Source: Rutidosis leptorrhynchoides (taxonomy: Eukaryota; Streptophyta; Magnoliopsida; Asterales; Asteraceae). Taken from it: 64,000 nt of DNA. The DNA lies in contig NC_092334.1 of NCBI RefSeq assembly GCF_046630445.1, positions 188,052,501 to 188,116,500 of the forward strand, given 5' to 3'. The notes beneath the pieces were generated by a model. It did not search any database. It was not told where the DNA came from and saw nothing but the letters and a program-made list of their open reading frames with translations. Shown piece after piece: positions 22,494-34,240 of the stretch. The stretch's first letter is position 1; each line of letters starts with the position of its first letter. Made by a program: the position numbers and the translations under genes.

Positions 22494-23114
22494 TAATGGT
22501 GTATCCTAGTTAATACACGCATAAAAACACCATTTTTTATAGAAAAAATGGATCAAGCAACATAAAACATAACGATATTTGGCAGTCTCCAGTATTCGCC
22601 GCCCAACGTACAACAGGCCGCCCAGCATCAAGCGTAAGCCCTGCGGGCAGCTTCTATGCATAAGCCCTTTAACTCTGCGTGTGAACGGCACACAGCCACG
22701 CCAGCACATGCCACCGACATTCTGGATACTTCACGTAACATAACTATTCAGTGATTGACACGTGTATCCCGTAAATTTCGGACATTCTGCGCCTATAAAT
22801 AGACCCCCTGGGTCACCACATTTCACAGGATTCGGATCGGAACTTCAGTCAGAGAGAAATACACTTTCTCTCTCACACAGTTCTTTCTCACTCTAAACAT
22901 ACGTTAGCCGCTTAACAGCAATACGCTATACGGATCAATTTCAGATTGATCCTCAGATTGATTGAGGCCACCCCACGAATCACCCATCCGTGTTCCGGGT
23001 ATGCAGAGATAATTTCTCGAGGGTAAACATCAATCAACATTATACGTCACACGCTGAGCAGCTATTGTCTTGTACTGGTACCTTACAGCCGCTATACGGA
23101 AAATCGTACCAACA
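22494..23114 (+). mobile_element. 3' LTR of the Tat element
   Basis: Pairs with 7223-7842. Ends GTACCAACA, followed by the target duplication AACAC at 23115-23119. TATA box conserved at 22794-22801. Confidence 0.85.
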
Positions 23115-25005
23115 AACACCAAATTCTTAAAATCAATGACATGCTACTTTTTTGCGAACTTAATTTTATGAATAGAAAAAGATTTTTGAACCTTTTCTAA
23201 TGAAACGTGTAACTCTACCTTTTCTGCATTATCCTTATTGGCAGCAGTAGGATTAGGCCTCAATATTCCCAAAGTCATCGGAAGAAGCATTTTCAACAGT
23301 CCCTTTACCAACGCCTATCTCACCTTCTTCTTGTTCATCCACTTATTTATGTTCTACTACCGGAGTTTTGACAACCGGCGAAGAAAGTGCCGGTGACAAA
23401 CAGTTATCTTCAAGATTGAGCGCTTTGTTTAGTTGTTCTTCACCTGAAGCATGGACAGGGCACCTACTACTTTGTAGAAGAGAATTATATTCTTCTATGG
23501 AATCATTCGAAATGGCTCTGGTCGTTACATTTTCGTTGAATTCTTGAATCCATTAGTCCTTTCCCACGCCTTGAAAACATTTGTCGAAATGAACCCATTT
23601 CAGATAATGACCAGGATGTTGAAAACTTTTCCCCTTCCCAAAAAATTACCTTATGCATACAATGAAAGGGAGTTCCCTTCCATTCCTCCCAAACTGTCAC
23701 AACTTAGTCAACCAAAAAACATTCTACTTCAAACTCACAAAAAACAATTATTTCAAAAATTACCTGACCAATTGCCGAGAAAAAGAAAACTCGGTGCATT
23801 GATAAAGAGTGTCAAAGCTATTGTGATGTTATCCGTAAAATAGGAGCTAAATCAAAACTTTTTAGATAAAGATACTATGCCGGAATCCAATTTGAACAAG
23901 ATTTAAACGAGCAAGAGTAGACTGAAGGAGAAAGGAACGAATCACCTATGTTCGACATACATAACGAAATCAGAACATTGGAAGCTACGAGTTCGAATAC
24001 AGTTCACTGAAAATAACTTGAGCAGTGTGGCGGGTTAAAAAAAGTCACTTACAAAGAAGAACTTCAAAAATTTGACATTTTGATGGAAAAATGGCGGCGG
24101 AAGAGTTTCCTAGCCAGAAGTCAAAATCACGAGGTTAGCCTCATGGAATACCCGCGGCCTTGGTTTCATGGTTAAAGGTCAATAAACTCTAGCTAATCAA
24201 AGGTCATATTCATTCCCATGTACAATTTTTAGTGATTCAAGAAAATATAGTCAATAAGCTCTCACAACTCAAGAAGTCCAAGCGGGGTCAATGGGTTCTT
24301 TTTTCAAGTGCAATTTTGGCGAAACAAGAAACGAGGGTATAGAACGTACGTCAACCCATAATGAAAGCCATATGAAAAAAAAAAATTCTTATCAAGGAGT
24401 GTATGCATACAAGCAGATGAGGAGAATTGGTAATCTGGTAATGCAATTTGTCAACATATTTCAAATTTATCGATGCAAAAGTTGTGTTTACTTTTGGATT
24501 TTCACCTCATTATGCCTTTTCACATAATATGTTAGTTTGAGATGACAGTGAGTTATTAAACTTATTGCTTGCCTTTCAAATTGATCGATCATGGACTTGA
24601 TATAGTGTCTTGGGCTCCATCTCAAATTGTGAACTTCAAGCTCAAGGTTTTCTTATAGGCGACTTCATTTTGATTATGTTATGGTCATCAATGTTATGTT
24701 TTGGAGATCAATTCTATTCTTTTAAGTCATTCGGTTTAGTTTTGTTGGTAGGATCAATTGTATGATTTCAACCGAATGGCCTTCAATGCTTGTTTTTTGA
24801 TCGAGAACTTTCATTCTTTTGATGAATGGTTTCTCGTTTTGTTAACGATATTTCTATTTTTGTCAGAAAAAACATGCTACTGAAAAACAGCGATACCATA
24901 AATCAAAGTATAAATCTTAAAGCTAACATTACAATCAATATATCCATCAATTTCATTATCAAACATCTCACATAATCGGATGAGAACTAAAAGTGAGGAT
25001 TAAAT
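23115..25005. other. Sequence between elements, no recognised gene
   Basis: About 1.9 kb with several short frames (such as 23544-23843 plus, Lys/Pro-rich, 99 residues) but no domain I recognise, no LTR ends and no polyadenylated-element signature. It may include the far end of the broken Copia LTR from 6854-7222, or old repeat DNA. Confidence 0.4.
25001..25005. repeat. Target-site duplication TAAAT of the gag-only Copia (left)
   Basis: TAAAT before the LTR at 25006 is repeated at 40885-40889 after the LTR ending at 40884. Confidence 0.9.
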
Positions 25006-25084
25006 TGTTGGTTTGTTTTTTGGCTAGTAAAAGAAATGTTTTTTTGCTTAGTTCCACATCGGTGGATGGAAAGAGTTGGAGGTG

Positions 25085-25089
25085 AACTC
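25085..25089. repeat. Target-site duplication AACTC of Tekay copy 1 (left)
   Basis: AACTC flanks the Tekay element here and at 38609-38613. Confidence 0.95.
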
Positions 25090-28000
25090 TGAAATGTCCC
25101 GTTCATATTGATTATAAACGTTCCATATTAATTGATTTCGTTGCGAGGTTTTGACCTCTATATGAGACGTTTTTAAAAGACTGCATTCGTTTTTAAAACA
25201 AACCATAACCTTTATTTTATCGACAAGGTTAAAAGGACACCACCTAGATTATCAGAAATGATAATCTAAAAATATCACACTTACACACTACCAATATATA
25301 TTGGTTTACAATATTAATATGTTACAACAAAGTAAATCTTGAATGCAGTTTTAAACAATATTATACAAGCATACTGACACCAAATCTTGTCCATATATTA
25401 GCATGCAACAGCGGAAGCTCTTAATAATCACCTGAGAATAAACATGCTTTAAACGTCAAAAAAAATGTTGGTGAGTTATAGTTTTAACCTATATATTATC
25501 AAATTAATATAATAGACCACAAGATTTCATTTATTCAATAATCCTACTCTCGCAAGTGTATAAAAATCATTCTATGATGAACACCTGGTAACCGACATTA
25601 ACATAATGCATATAGAATATTTCCCGCATACTCGCAAGTATGTCATAAATTGGCAATCGCAATCACCATATAAATCAAAGTATTAAAGCATTCCAAATTC
25701 CAGAATGGGGTTTGTTAGGCCCATAGATCTATCTTTAGGATTCACGTCAATTAGGGGTCATTTCCCTAATTCTTAGGATACCAGACTTGAAGGGGCAATA
25801 TTCGGTTTAATAATCCAACCATAGAATGTAGTTTCGCGTACTTGTGTCTATTTTGTAAAACATTTAGAAAGCTGCATGTATTCTCATCCCAAAAATATTA
25901 GATTTTAAAAGTGGGACTATAACTCACTTTCACAGATTTTTACTTCGTCGGGAAGTAAGACTTGGCCACTGGTCGATTCACGAACCTATAACAAATATGT
26001 AAATATTTATCAAAGTATGTTCAAAATATATTTACAACATTTTTAATACGTTTTACTGTTTTAAGTTTATTAAGTCAGCTGTCCTCGTTAGTAACCTACA
26101 ACTAGTTGTCCACGGTTAGATGTACAGAAATAAATCGATATATATTATCTTGAATCAATCCACGACCCAGTGTATACACGTCTCAGGCTAGATCACAACT
26201 CAAAGTATATATATTTTTGGAATCAACCTCAACCCTGTATAGCTAACTCCAACGTTACTGCATATAGAGTGTCTATGGTTGTTCCAAATAATATATATAC
26301 ATGGGTCGATATGATATGTCAAAACATTTGCATACGTGTCTATGGTATCCCAAGATTACATAATATATTAGAATACATGTATAATACAATATGATTTAGC
26401 TAGGATATGATTAATATATATTTCTTACCAATTTTCACGTAGTTACAACAAGCAAAAATATCCAATCTTATTTTACCCATAACTTCTTTGTTTTAAATCT
26501 GTTTTGAGTGATTCAAGTTGCTATGGTTTCATATTGAACTTAAGTTTATGAATCTAAACAGAAAAAGTATAAGTTTATAGTCCTAAATACATGTTACAAG
26601 TCATTTTTGTAAAGGTAGTCATTTCAGTCGAAAGAACGACGTCTAGATGACCATTTTGGAAAACATACTTCCACTTTGAGTTTAACCATGATTTTTGGAT
26701 ATAGTTTCATGTTCATACGAAAAATCATTTTCCCATAAGAAAAACTTTTAAATCAAAGTTTATCATAGTTTTTAATTAACTAACCCAAAATAGCCCGCGG
26801 TGTTACTACGACGGCGTATATCCAGTTTTACGTTGTTTTTCGTGTTTTCAGGTTTTAAATCATTAAGTTAGCATATCATATAGATATAGAACATGTGTTT
26901 AGTTGATTTTAAAAGTCAAGTTAGAAGGGTTAACTTTTGTTTTCGAACAAGTTTAGAATTAACTATACTATGTTCTAGTGATTACATGTTCAAATCTTCG
27001 AATAAGATAGTTATACATATATGAATCGAATGATGTTATGAACATCATTACTACCTCAATTTTAGTAGGTAAACCTACTGGAAATGATGAAAAAATAACT
27101 TGAGCTTCAAAGGATCTTTGATGGCTTGGAAGTTCTTGAAATAGAATCATGACACAAAAACAAGTTCAAGTAAGATTATTACTCGAATTAAGATAGTTAT
27201 AGATATAGAAATTGAATCAAAGCTTGAATATGAATATTACCTTGATTTAGAAAGATAACCTACTGTAAATAACAAAGGTTTCTTGATCTTAGATGATTGC
27301 TTGGAATGGATTAGGAAACTTGAAAGTAAACTTGTAAACTTGGAAGTGTTCTTGATGTGTTCTTGAGTAATTGTTTTTATGATGATTATAGGTAATAACC
27401 AAAGCTTGTATTTGATGATTTTTGCTTGAAAAATAGTAATTTAGACTTTCATGGAAGAGTGTGTGTGTTTTGAGAGAGAATTGGGAAGAAAATTGGAAGT
27501 GAAATGGAGTAGGTGGTGAGTGGTGAAGGTGAGTGGGGTTAAAAGGAGTTCTTGTTTTTGTTTCCTTGCTCATAAGTCATGCTAGATGTTAAATGATGGT
27601 GGTTCCCATATGGTTAGGTGACTCACATGGGCTGATAAGAGCTGATCATTGGAGTGTATATACCAATAGTAAATACATTTATAAGCTGTGTATTGTACAA
27701 GTACAAATACGAGTGCATACGAGTAGAATTGTTGATGAAAATGAATGAGGAGGTAATCGTAAGCATTTTTGTTAAGTAGAAGTACTTGGATAAGTGTCTT
27801 GAAGTCTTTCAAAAGTGTATGAATACATATTAAAACACTACATGTATATACATTTTAACTGAGGCGTTAAGTCATCGTTAGTCGTTACATGTAAATGTTG
27901 TTTTGAAACCTTTAAGTTAACGATCTTGTTAAATGTTGTTAGCACATTGTTTATTATATCTAATGAGATATTAAATTATTACATTATCATGATATAATGA

Positions 28001-28572
28001 TGCATTAATATATCTTAATATGATACATATACAGTTAAATGTCGTTACAACGATAATCGTTACATATATGTCTCGTTTCGAAATCCTTAAGTTAGTAGTC
28101 TTGTTCTTACATATGTACTTCATTGTTATTATACTTAATGATATGTTTACTTATCATTTAACATGTTTATATATAGTGTATAAATATCTTAAAATGATTC
28201 ATATGTAATTCGTAAGACGTTGTTATAACGATAATCGTTATATATACAGTTTTCAAGTTTCTTAATTCAATAGTCTCATTTTTATGTATATAACTCATTG
28301 TTAAAATACTTAATGAGGTACACACTTATCATAATATCATGATAACTATATATATATATATATATATCCATATGTATGTCATCATATAGTTTTTACAAGT
28401 TTTAACGTTCGTGAATCGCCAGTCAACTTGGGTGGTCAATTGTCTATATAAAACCTATTTCAATTAATCAAGTCTTAACAAGTTTCATTTCTTAACATGT
28501 TGGAAACACTTAATCATGTAAATATCAATTTCATTTAATATATATAAACATTGAAAAGTTCGAGTCACTACA
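25090..28572 (-). mobile_element. Tekay copy 1, 3' LTR
   Basis: Minus-strand start TGTAGTGACTCG at 28572 and end GGGACATTTCA at 25090; 3483 bp. Its (AT)n tract at 28348-28368 is only about 21 bp. The GGGTAGGTAC and GACGAAATTT blocks lie next to it on the internal side. Confidence 0.92.
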
Positions 28573-28608
28573 GTACCTACCCGTTAAATAAATTTCGTCC
28601 CGAAATTT

Positions 28609-30521
28609 TAAGCAGTTGGAGGTGTTGACGTATCTTCCAGAAATAGATGTGGGCATTTCTTCTTCATCTGATCTTCACGTTCCCAGGTGAAATCGCGTCC
28701 TCTACGAGCGTTCCATCGCACCTTAACGATTGGTATTTTATTTTGCTTAAGTCTTTTAACCTCACGATCCATTATTTCGACGGGTTCTTCGATGAATTGA
28801 AGTTTTTCATTGATTTAAATTTCGTCTAATGAAATAGTGAGATCTTCTTTAGCAAAATATTTCTTCAAATTCGAGACGTGGAAAGTGTTATGTATAGCCG
28901 CGATTTGTTGTGGTAACTCAAGTCGGTAAGCTACAGATCCGACACAATCAATAATCTTGAATGGTCCAATGTACCTTGGATTTAGTTTTCCCCGTTTATC
29001 AAATCGAACAATGCCTTTCCAAGGTGAAACCTTAAGCATGACCATCTCTCCAACTTCAAATTCTATGTCTTTTCTTTTAATGTCCGCGTAACTCTTTTGT
29101 CGACTTTGGGCAGTTTTCAATCGTTGTTGAATTTGAATGATCTTCTCGGTAGTTTCTTAAATTATCTCTGGACCCGTAATCTGTCTATCCCCCACTTCAC
29201 TCCAAAAAATCGGAGATCTGCACTTTCTACCATAAAGTGCTTCAAACGGCGCCATCTCAATGCTTGAATGGTAGCTGTTTTTGTAGGAAAATTCTGCTAA
29301 CGGTAGATGTCGATCCCAACTGTTTCTGAAATCAATAACACATGCTCGTAGCATGTCTTCAAGCGTTTGTATCGTCCTTTTGCTCTGGCCATCAGTTTGT
29401 GGATGATAGGCAGTACTCATGTCTAGACGAGTTCCTAATGCTTGCTGTAATGTCTGCCAGAATCTTGAAATAAATCTGCCATCCCTATCAGAGATAATAG
29501 AGATTGGTATTCCATGTCTAGAGACGACTTCCTTCAAATACAGTCGTACTAACTTCTCCATCTTTTCATCTTCTCTTATTGGCAGGAAGTGTGCTGATTT
29601 GGTGAGACGATCAACTATTACCCAAATAGTTTCAAAACCACTTGCAGTCCTTGGCAATTTAGTGATGAAATCCATGGTAATGTTTTCCCATTTCCATTCC
29701 GGGATTTCGAGTTGTTGAAGTAGACCTGATGGTTTCTGATGCTCATCTTTGACCTTAGAACAAGTCAAACATTCTCCTACGTATTTACCAACATCGGCTT
29801 TCATACCCGGCCACCAAAAATGTTTCTTGAGATCCTTGTACATCTTCCCCGTTCCAGGATGTATTGAGTATCTGGTTTTATGAGCTTCTCTAAGTATCAT
29901 TTCTCTCATATCTCCAAATTTTGGTACCCAAATCCTTTCAGCCCTATACCGGGTTCCGTCTTCCCGTATATTAAGATGCTTCTCCGATCCTTTGGGTATT
30001 TCATCCTTTAAATTTCCTTCTTTTAAAACTCCTTGTTGCGCCTCCTTTATTTGAGTAGTAAGGTTATTGTGAATCATTATATTCATAGCTTTTACTCGAA
30101 TGGGTTCTCTGTCCTTTCTGCTCAAGGCGTCGGCTACCACATTTACCTTCCCTGGGTGGTAATGAATCTCGAAATCGTAATCATTTAATAACTCAATCCA
30201 CCTACGATGTCTCATGTTTAGTTGTTTCTGATTAAATATGTGTTGGAGACTTTTGTGATCGGTATATATATTACTTTTGACCCCATATAAGTAGTGCCTC
30301 CAAGTCTTTAATGCAAAAACAACCGCGCCTAATTCCAAATCATGTGTCGTATAATTCTGCTCGTGAATCTTCAATTGTCTAGACGCATAAGTAATTACCT
30401 TCGTTCGTTGCATTAATACACAACCGAGACTTTGCTTTGAGGCGTCACAATATATCACAAAATCATCATTCCCTTCAGGTAATGACAATATAGGTGTCGT
30501 AGTAAACTTTTTCTTCAACAA
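28609..30521 (-). pseudogene. Tekay copy 1 RNase H, integrase and chromodomain
   Basis: Minus strand. RNase H: FVIYCDASKQSLGCVLMQ, TTHDLELGAVVFALKTWRHYL, YTDHKSLQHIFNQ. Integrase: zinc region (H in TRYSIHPGTGKMY; C..C in ECLTCSKV), catalytic D in ITMDFITKLP and D in ISDRDGRF. The third motif reads TDGQSKRTIQ, with Lys (29379-29381) in place of the catalytic Glu. A TAA at about 29158 and another at about 28815 interrupt the C-terminal part. Past the second stop a chromodomain is readable (VEIMDREVKRLKQNKIPIVK, then VRWNARRGRDFTWEREDQM), ending near 28609. Chromodomains are thought to guide integration to marked chromatin. Confidence 0.88.
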
Positions 30522-31717
30522 TTGAAACGCTTTCTCCTGCTCATCCTTCCATTCGAATTCTTCCCTTTATGCGTTAATGCAGTCAAGGATTTTGCTATTT
30601 TGGAAAAATCTTGGATGAATCTTCTGTAGTAACCAGCTAGTCCTAAAAATTGACGTATATGCTTCGGAGTTTTCGGGGTTTCCCACTTTTCAACTGTTTC
30701 AATCTTTGCCGGATCCACCTGAATACTTTCTTTGTTCACTATGTGACCGAGGAATTGAACTTCTTCCAACTAAAATGCACACTTTGAAAATTTAGCGTAC
30801 AGTATTTCTTTCCTCAACAACTCTAGCACTTTTCTCAAATGTTCTTCGTGCTCTTGATCATTCTTTGAGTAAATAAGTATGTCATCGATGAAAACAATGA
30901 CAAACTTGTCAAGGTATGGTCCACACACTCGGTTCATGAGGTCCATGAACATAGCTGGTGCGTTAGTCAACCCAAACGGCATAACCATAAAATCGTAATG
31001 ACCGTAACGCGTCCTGAAAGCAGTCTTTGGAATATCATCCTCCTTCACCCACATTTGATGATACCCAGAACGTAAATCAATCTTCGAATAAACCAACGAG
31101 CCTTGTAGTTGATCAAATAAGTCGTCGATTCTCGGTAGCGGGTAGCGGTTCTTGATGGTAAGTTTGTTCAACTCTCGGTAGTCGATACACAACCTAAATG
31201 TACCATCCTTCTTCTTGACAAACAAAACAGGAGCTCCCCATGGTGATGTGTTTGGTCAAATGAAACCACGCTCTAAAAGTTCTTGTAACTGACTTTGAAG
31301 TTCCTTCATTTCACTGGGTGCGAGTCTGTATGGAGCGCGAGCTATTGGTGCAGCTCCTGGTACAAGATCTATTTGAAATTCAACAGATCGGTGTGGCGGT
31401 AGTCCCAGTAATTCTTTCGGAAATACATCGGGAAATTCTTTTGCGATGGGAACATCATTGATGTTCTTTTCTTCGGTTTGTACTTTCTCGACATGTGCTA
31501 GTACAGCATAGCAACCTTTTCTTATTAGCTTTTGCGCCTTCAAATTACTAATAAGATTTAGCTTCGCGTTGCTCTTTTCTCCGTATACCATTAAGGGTTT
31601 TCCTTCTTCTCGTACAATGCGAATTACATTTTTGTAACATGCGATCCCTGCTTTCTCCTTTTTCAACCAGTCCATGCCAATTATTACATCAAAACTCCCT
31701 AACTCTGCTAGTATCAA
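30515..31717 (-). pseudogene. Tekay copy 1 protease end and reverse transcriptase
   Basis: Minus strand, one frame with two stops. GSFDVIIGMDWL is the protease C-terminal ILG-like motif. RT follows: [59 protein letters not shown] and [10 protein letters not shown] with the catalytic aspartates, then the thumb EVQFLGHIV. A TGA at about 31253-31255 replaces the usual Arg in RGF-I-(R)-PNTSPWG, and a TAG near 30767 replaces a Trp before LEEVQFLG. A frameshift near 30515 joins it to RNase H. Confidence 0.88.
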
Positions 31718-31782
31718 ATCAATCTTAAACGTTTCACTAACCAGTTTAATTTCTCGATTCCGACATATTTTATCTACCGAAA

Positions 31783-32124
31783 TTAATTTACCGTTGCTAA
31801 TTCGAGTAAAAATTTATTATTCGTAGGCATCAATGGACCACTTAATTTAGCACAAAAATCTCTACTCATATAGCTTCTATCCGCACCCGAATCAAATAAA
31901 ACATAAGCAGGTTTTTCATCAATAAGAAACGTACCCGTAACAAGTACCGGGTCTTCTTGCGCTTCTGCCGTATTAATATTGAAAACTCTTCCGCGGCCCT
32001 GTCCATTAGTATTCCCCTGATTTGGGCATTCGTTTCTGATATGAACCGGCTTCCCACATCCATAACAAATAATGGCGGTATTATTTGTTCTGACATTATT
32101 TGTTCCTTTATTCTTGTTAGCCAT
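31783..32124 (-). pseudogene. Tekay copy 1 zinc knuckle and protease active site
   Basis: Minus strand. CYGCGKPVHIRNEC is a CCHC knuckle (with Val for the usual Gly), followed by FNINTAEAQEDPVLVTGTFL and the aspartic protease motif VLFDSGADRSYMS. The frame ends before the second half of the protease, which continues in another frame at 31717, so an indel lies near 31760. Confidence 0.85.
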
Positions 32125-32310
32125 TGGTTCGTAAACTTCACACTTCGTCGTACCATGACCCTTTCTATTAAACTTAGTACACTATGTCGTACAAAGCCCA
32201 GTCGGATGGTATCCTTTACACCTCTGGCATGGTTTCTGCCTCTGGTTGTTATTGTTGGGATTGTTGTTGTTGCGGTTGTTGTTATTGTTGGAACGGTTAT
32301 TGTAGTTGTT

Positions 32311-33176
32311 TTAGTTGTTGTTGGGATTGTTATTGTTGTTGCGGTTAAAGTTGCGATTGTGGTGGTAGTTATTGCGTTTGTAATTGTGATTATTCTTGTT
32401 GTTGTATTGGTGACTCTTGTCACTGTTTTCTTCCCACTTCCTCTTGACTTGTTTCGTATTGGCTTCTTCGGTCGCTTGCTCTTTAATTCTCCCCTCAATC
32501 TGATTTATGAGTTTATGAGCCATTCGACTTGCCTTTTGTATGGAAGCGGGCTCGTGTGAACTCACATCTTCTTGAATCCTTACTGGTAACCCTTTTACAA
32601 ACGCGTCAATCTTCTCTTCTTCATCTTCGAACACTCCCGGACACATAGGCACAACTCTGTGAATCGTCGTTCATATGTGGTAATGTCGAACCCTTGTGTT
32701 CGTAACTCTCTAAGTTCTACCTTGAGCTTATTGACTTCGTTTCTAGGACGGTACTGCTCGTTCATCAATTGCTTGAATGCCAACCACGGTAGTGCGTAAG
32801 CAGCATTTTGTCCTACCTGTTCAAGATAGGTGTTCCACCACGTTAACGCAGTACCTGTGAAGGTATGCGTAGCGTACTTAACTTTTTCCTCTTTAGTACA
32901 CTTACTTATGGCAAACACCGATTCGACTTTCTCAGTCCACCGTTTCAATCCAATTGGTCCTTCGGTTCCATCAAATTCCAAAGGTTTGCAGGCAGTGAAT
33001 TCTTTGTAGGAGCATCCTACACGATTTCTTGTGGAATTAGTTCCACTGCTAGATCCAGAGTTATTGTTATTTTGCATCGCAGCCTGTACTGCGGCTATGT
33101 TTGCTGCAAGGAAAACACGGAAGTCTTCCTCGCTCATGTTCAAATTCTGACGACTCGTCGGTGCCATTTCCTTCAA
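32311..33176 (-). pseudogene. Tekay copy 1 gag
   Basis: Minus strand. Starts MAPTSRQNLNMSEEDFRV (Met at 33164; an upstream in-frame Met is at 33176). Capsid motifs are GCSYKEFTACKPLEFDGTEG, RWTEKVESVFAISKC, ALTWWNTYLEQVG and ERRFTELC. One missing base near 32645 shifts the frame; it then reads MCPGVFEDEEEKIDAFVKGLP and a poly-Asn/Arg region that ends in a stop at 32311. Gag would form the virus-like particle in the cytoplasm. Confidence 0.88.
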
Positions 33177-33508
33177 AAATAGCCCAAAAGAATTAAGTTA
33201 ATCATATAGAATATTAAGAGTAGTCAATAGTATTTCGTAGCATAATATGAACTCATTTATAAAAGTTTTTTCTTCATATTAGTGTTTTATAGTTTTAATT
33301 AGGGTAGTACCTACCCGTTAAGTTCATACTTAGTAGCTAATATACAATTTAACTACTACAATTCTGTATGAAAAACTGATTATAATAATATTTCGCGTTC
33401 AAACTTTTATACAATATTTTACAAACTTACAATACCACTATTATACATATAGGATGAAATATATCACATAATAACTTTGCTACTCGGCAGCTATAAAGGA
33501 AATTCTAG
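33177..33508. other. Spacer between F-box ORF and gag in Tekay copy 1
   Basis: AT-rich, with no gene. It matches 54130-54395 of Tekay copy 2 up to the point where copy 2 is interrupted, showing that the F-box module sits at the same place in both. Confidence 0.7.
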
Positions 33509-34104
33509 TTAATACGCAAGTTGTTCAGCAAAAGAAATAAAGACACGTAATTCAAAAGTCCAGAAACAAGTCATGCATTCTAGTTTTACTAAGACGACTT
33601 CCCATCCTTGGTCTTGTGAAAAGTAATCGTTATGACATTTGGCTAGGCAGCATGTTGTAATGTCGTCAAAAGGACGAGGGTTTTGTAATGTCCAACAGCC
33701 CCGTAATAATCTAAAAACTTTGTTTCTTACCCCAACTACTGAATCCGTCACTTGTGGGAAGGTTTTATTTAAAAGTTGTAACCCGATGTTCTTTTTCTCA
33801 CTTTGGTAAGAAGCGAACATCACTAACCCGTATTTGGGTTCCCCGCATTTGGGTTCCCCGCATTTAACGCTTTAAAGAAAACACGGCGTAACTTACGGTC
33901 TCCCCAATGTGATATACCTCACCTATCAAAGGAAAGCCTTTTATAAACTAAGGCATTTCTGGAAAGTCTTTCAAATGTTTGACAAGTTAATTTTGCCATA
34001 ACTAAATGTGCTGATAAATTCTGACCGACTCTAGACAATATTTCCTCAATCATATCCTCTGGTAGGTCTTCTAAAATATTCGGTTGTCTACCCTTAACGT
34101 CCAT
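33509..34104 (-). pseudogene. F-box protein captured by Tekay, copy 1
   Basis: Minus strand from an ATG at 34104: MDVKGRQPNILEDLPEDMIEEILSRVG is an F-box start, followed by LVMAKLTCQTFERLSRNALVYKRLSF. F-box proteins normally link a target to the SCF ubiquitin ligase through Skp1. After the F-box the copy is damaged: Trp to TGA at about 33916, and some 115 bp missing around 33830-33860, where GCGGGGAACCCAAAT is present twice. The tail (NKTFPQVTDSVVGVRNKVFR, then GCWTL, ending ELRVFISFAEQLAY) is open. The architecture resembles plant F-box proteins of the At1g67623/At2g35280 type. Homology to copy 2 (53436-54128) is very high. Confidence 0.75.
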
Positions 34105-34240
34105 TTTGTTTTTATACTGTAAAATAGACAAGGATTAGATTCGTAAAAGTTAATTAACAAATAATACAAACAATTTTTACATAGAACATAAAAGTACAAG
34201 CACACTACAATACATATAATACACAACATAATTACAACCC

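Larger units (their letters stand above)
7223..23114 (+). mobile_element. Tat-lineage Ty3/gypsy retrotransposon, interrupted
   Basis: The element has two LTRs of about 620 bp, target duplication AACAC, pol in the order protease, RT, RNase H, second (archaeal-type) RNase H, integrase, and an antisense gene before the 3' LTR. Dual RNase H and an antisense 3' frame are known hallmarks of the Tat/Retand branch. It is defective: gag is absent (protease begins about 85 bp after the LTR), pol has eight in-frame stops and one frameshift, and a Copia element splits the integrase at 11365/19472. The LTRs differ at roughly 30-40 of 620 positions by eye, so it is the oldest datable insertion here. Confidence 0.88.

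Noticed and set aside
26170-26394. A 74-residue frame that recurs in three Tekay LTRs (26170, 36130, 51188)
   Set aside because: It recurs only because the LTRs are copies. It has no domain, is antisense to LTR transcription, and one copy has lost 24 bp.
31957-32559. A 200-residue plus frame rich in Val/Ile, like a membrane protein
   Set aside because: It is the antisense shadow of the Asn/Arg-rich gag region of the minus-strand Tekay element.
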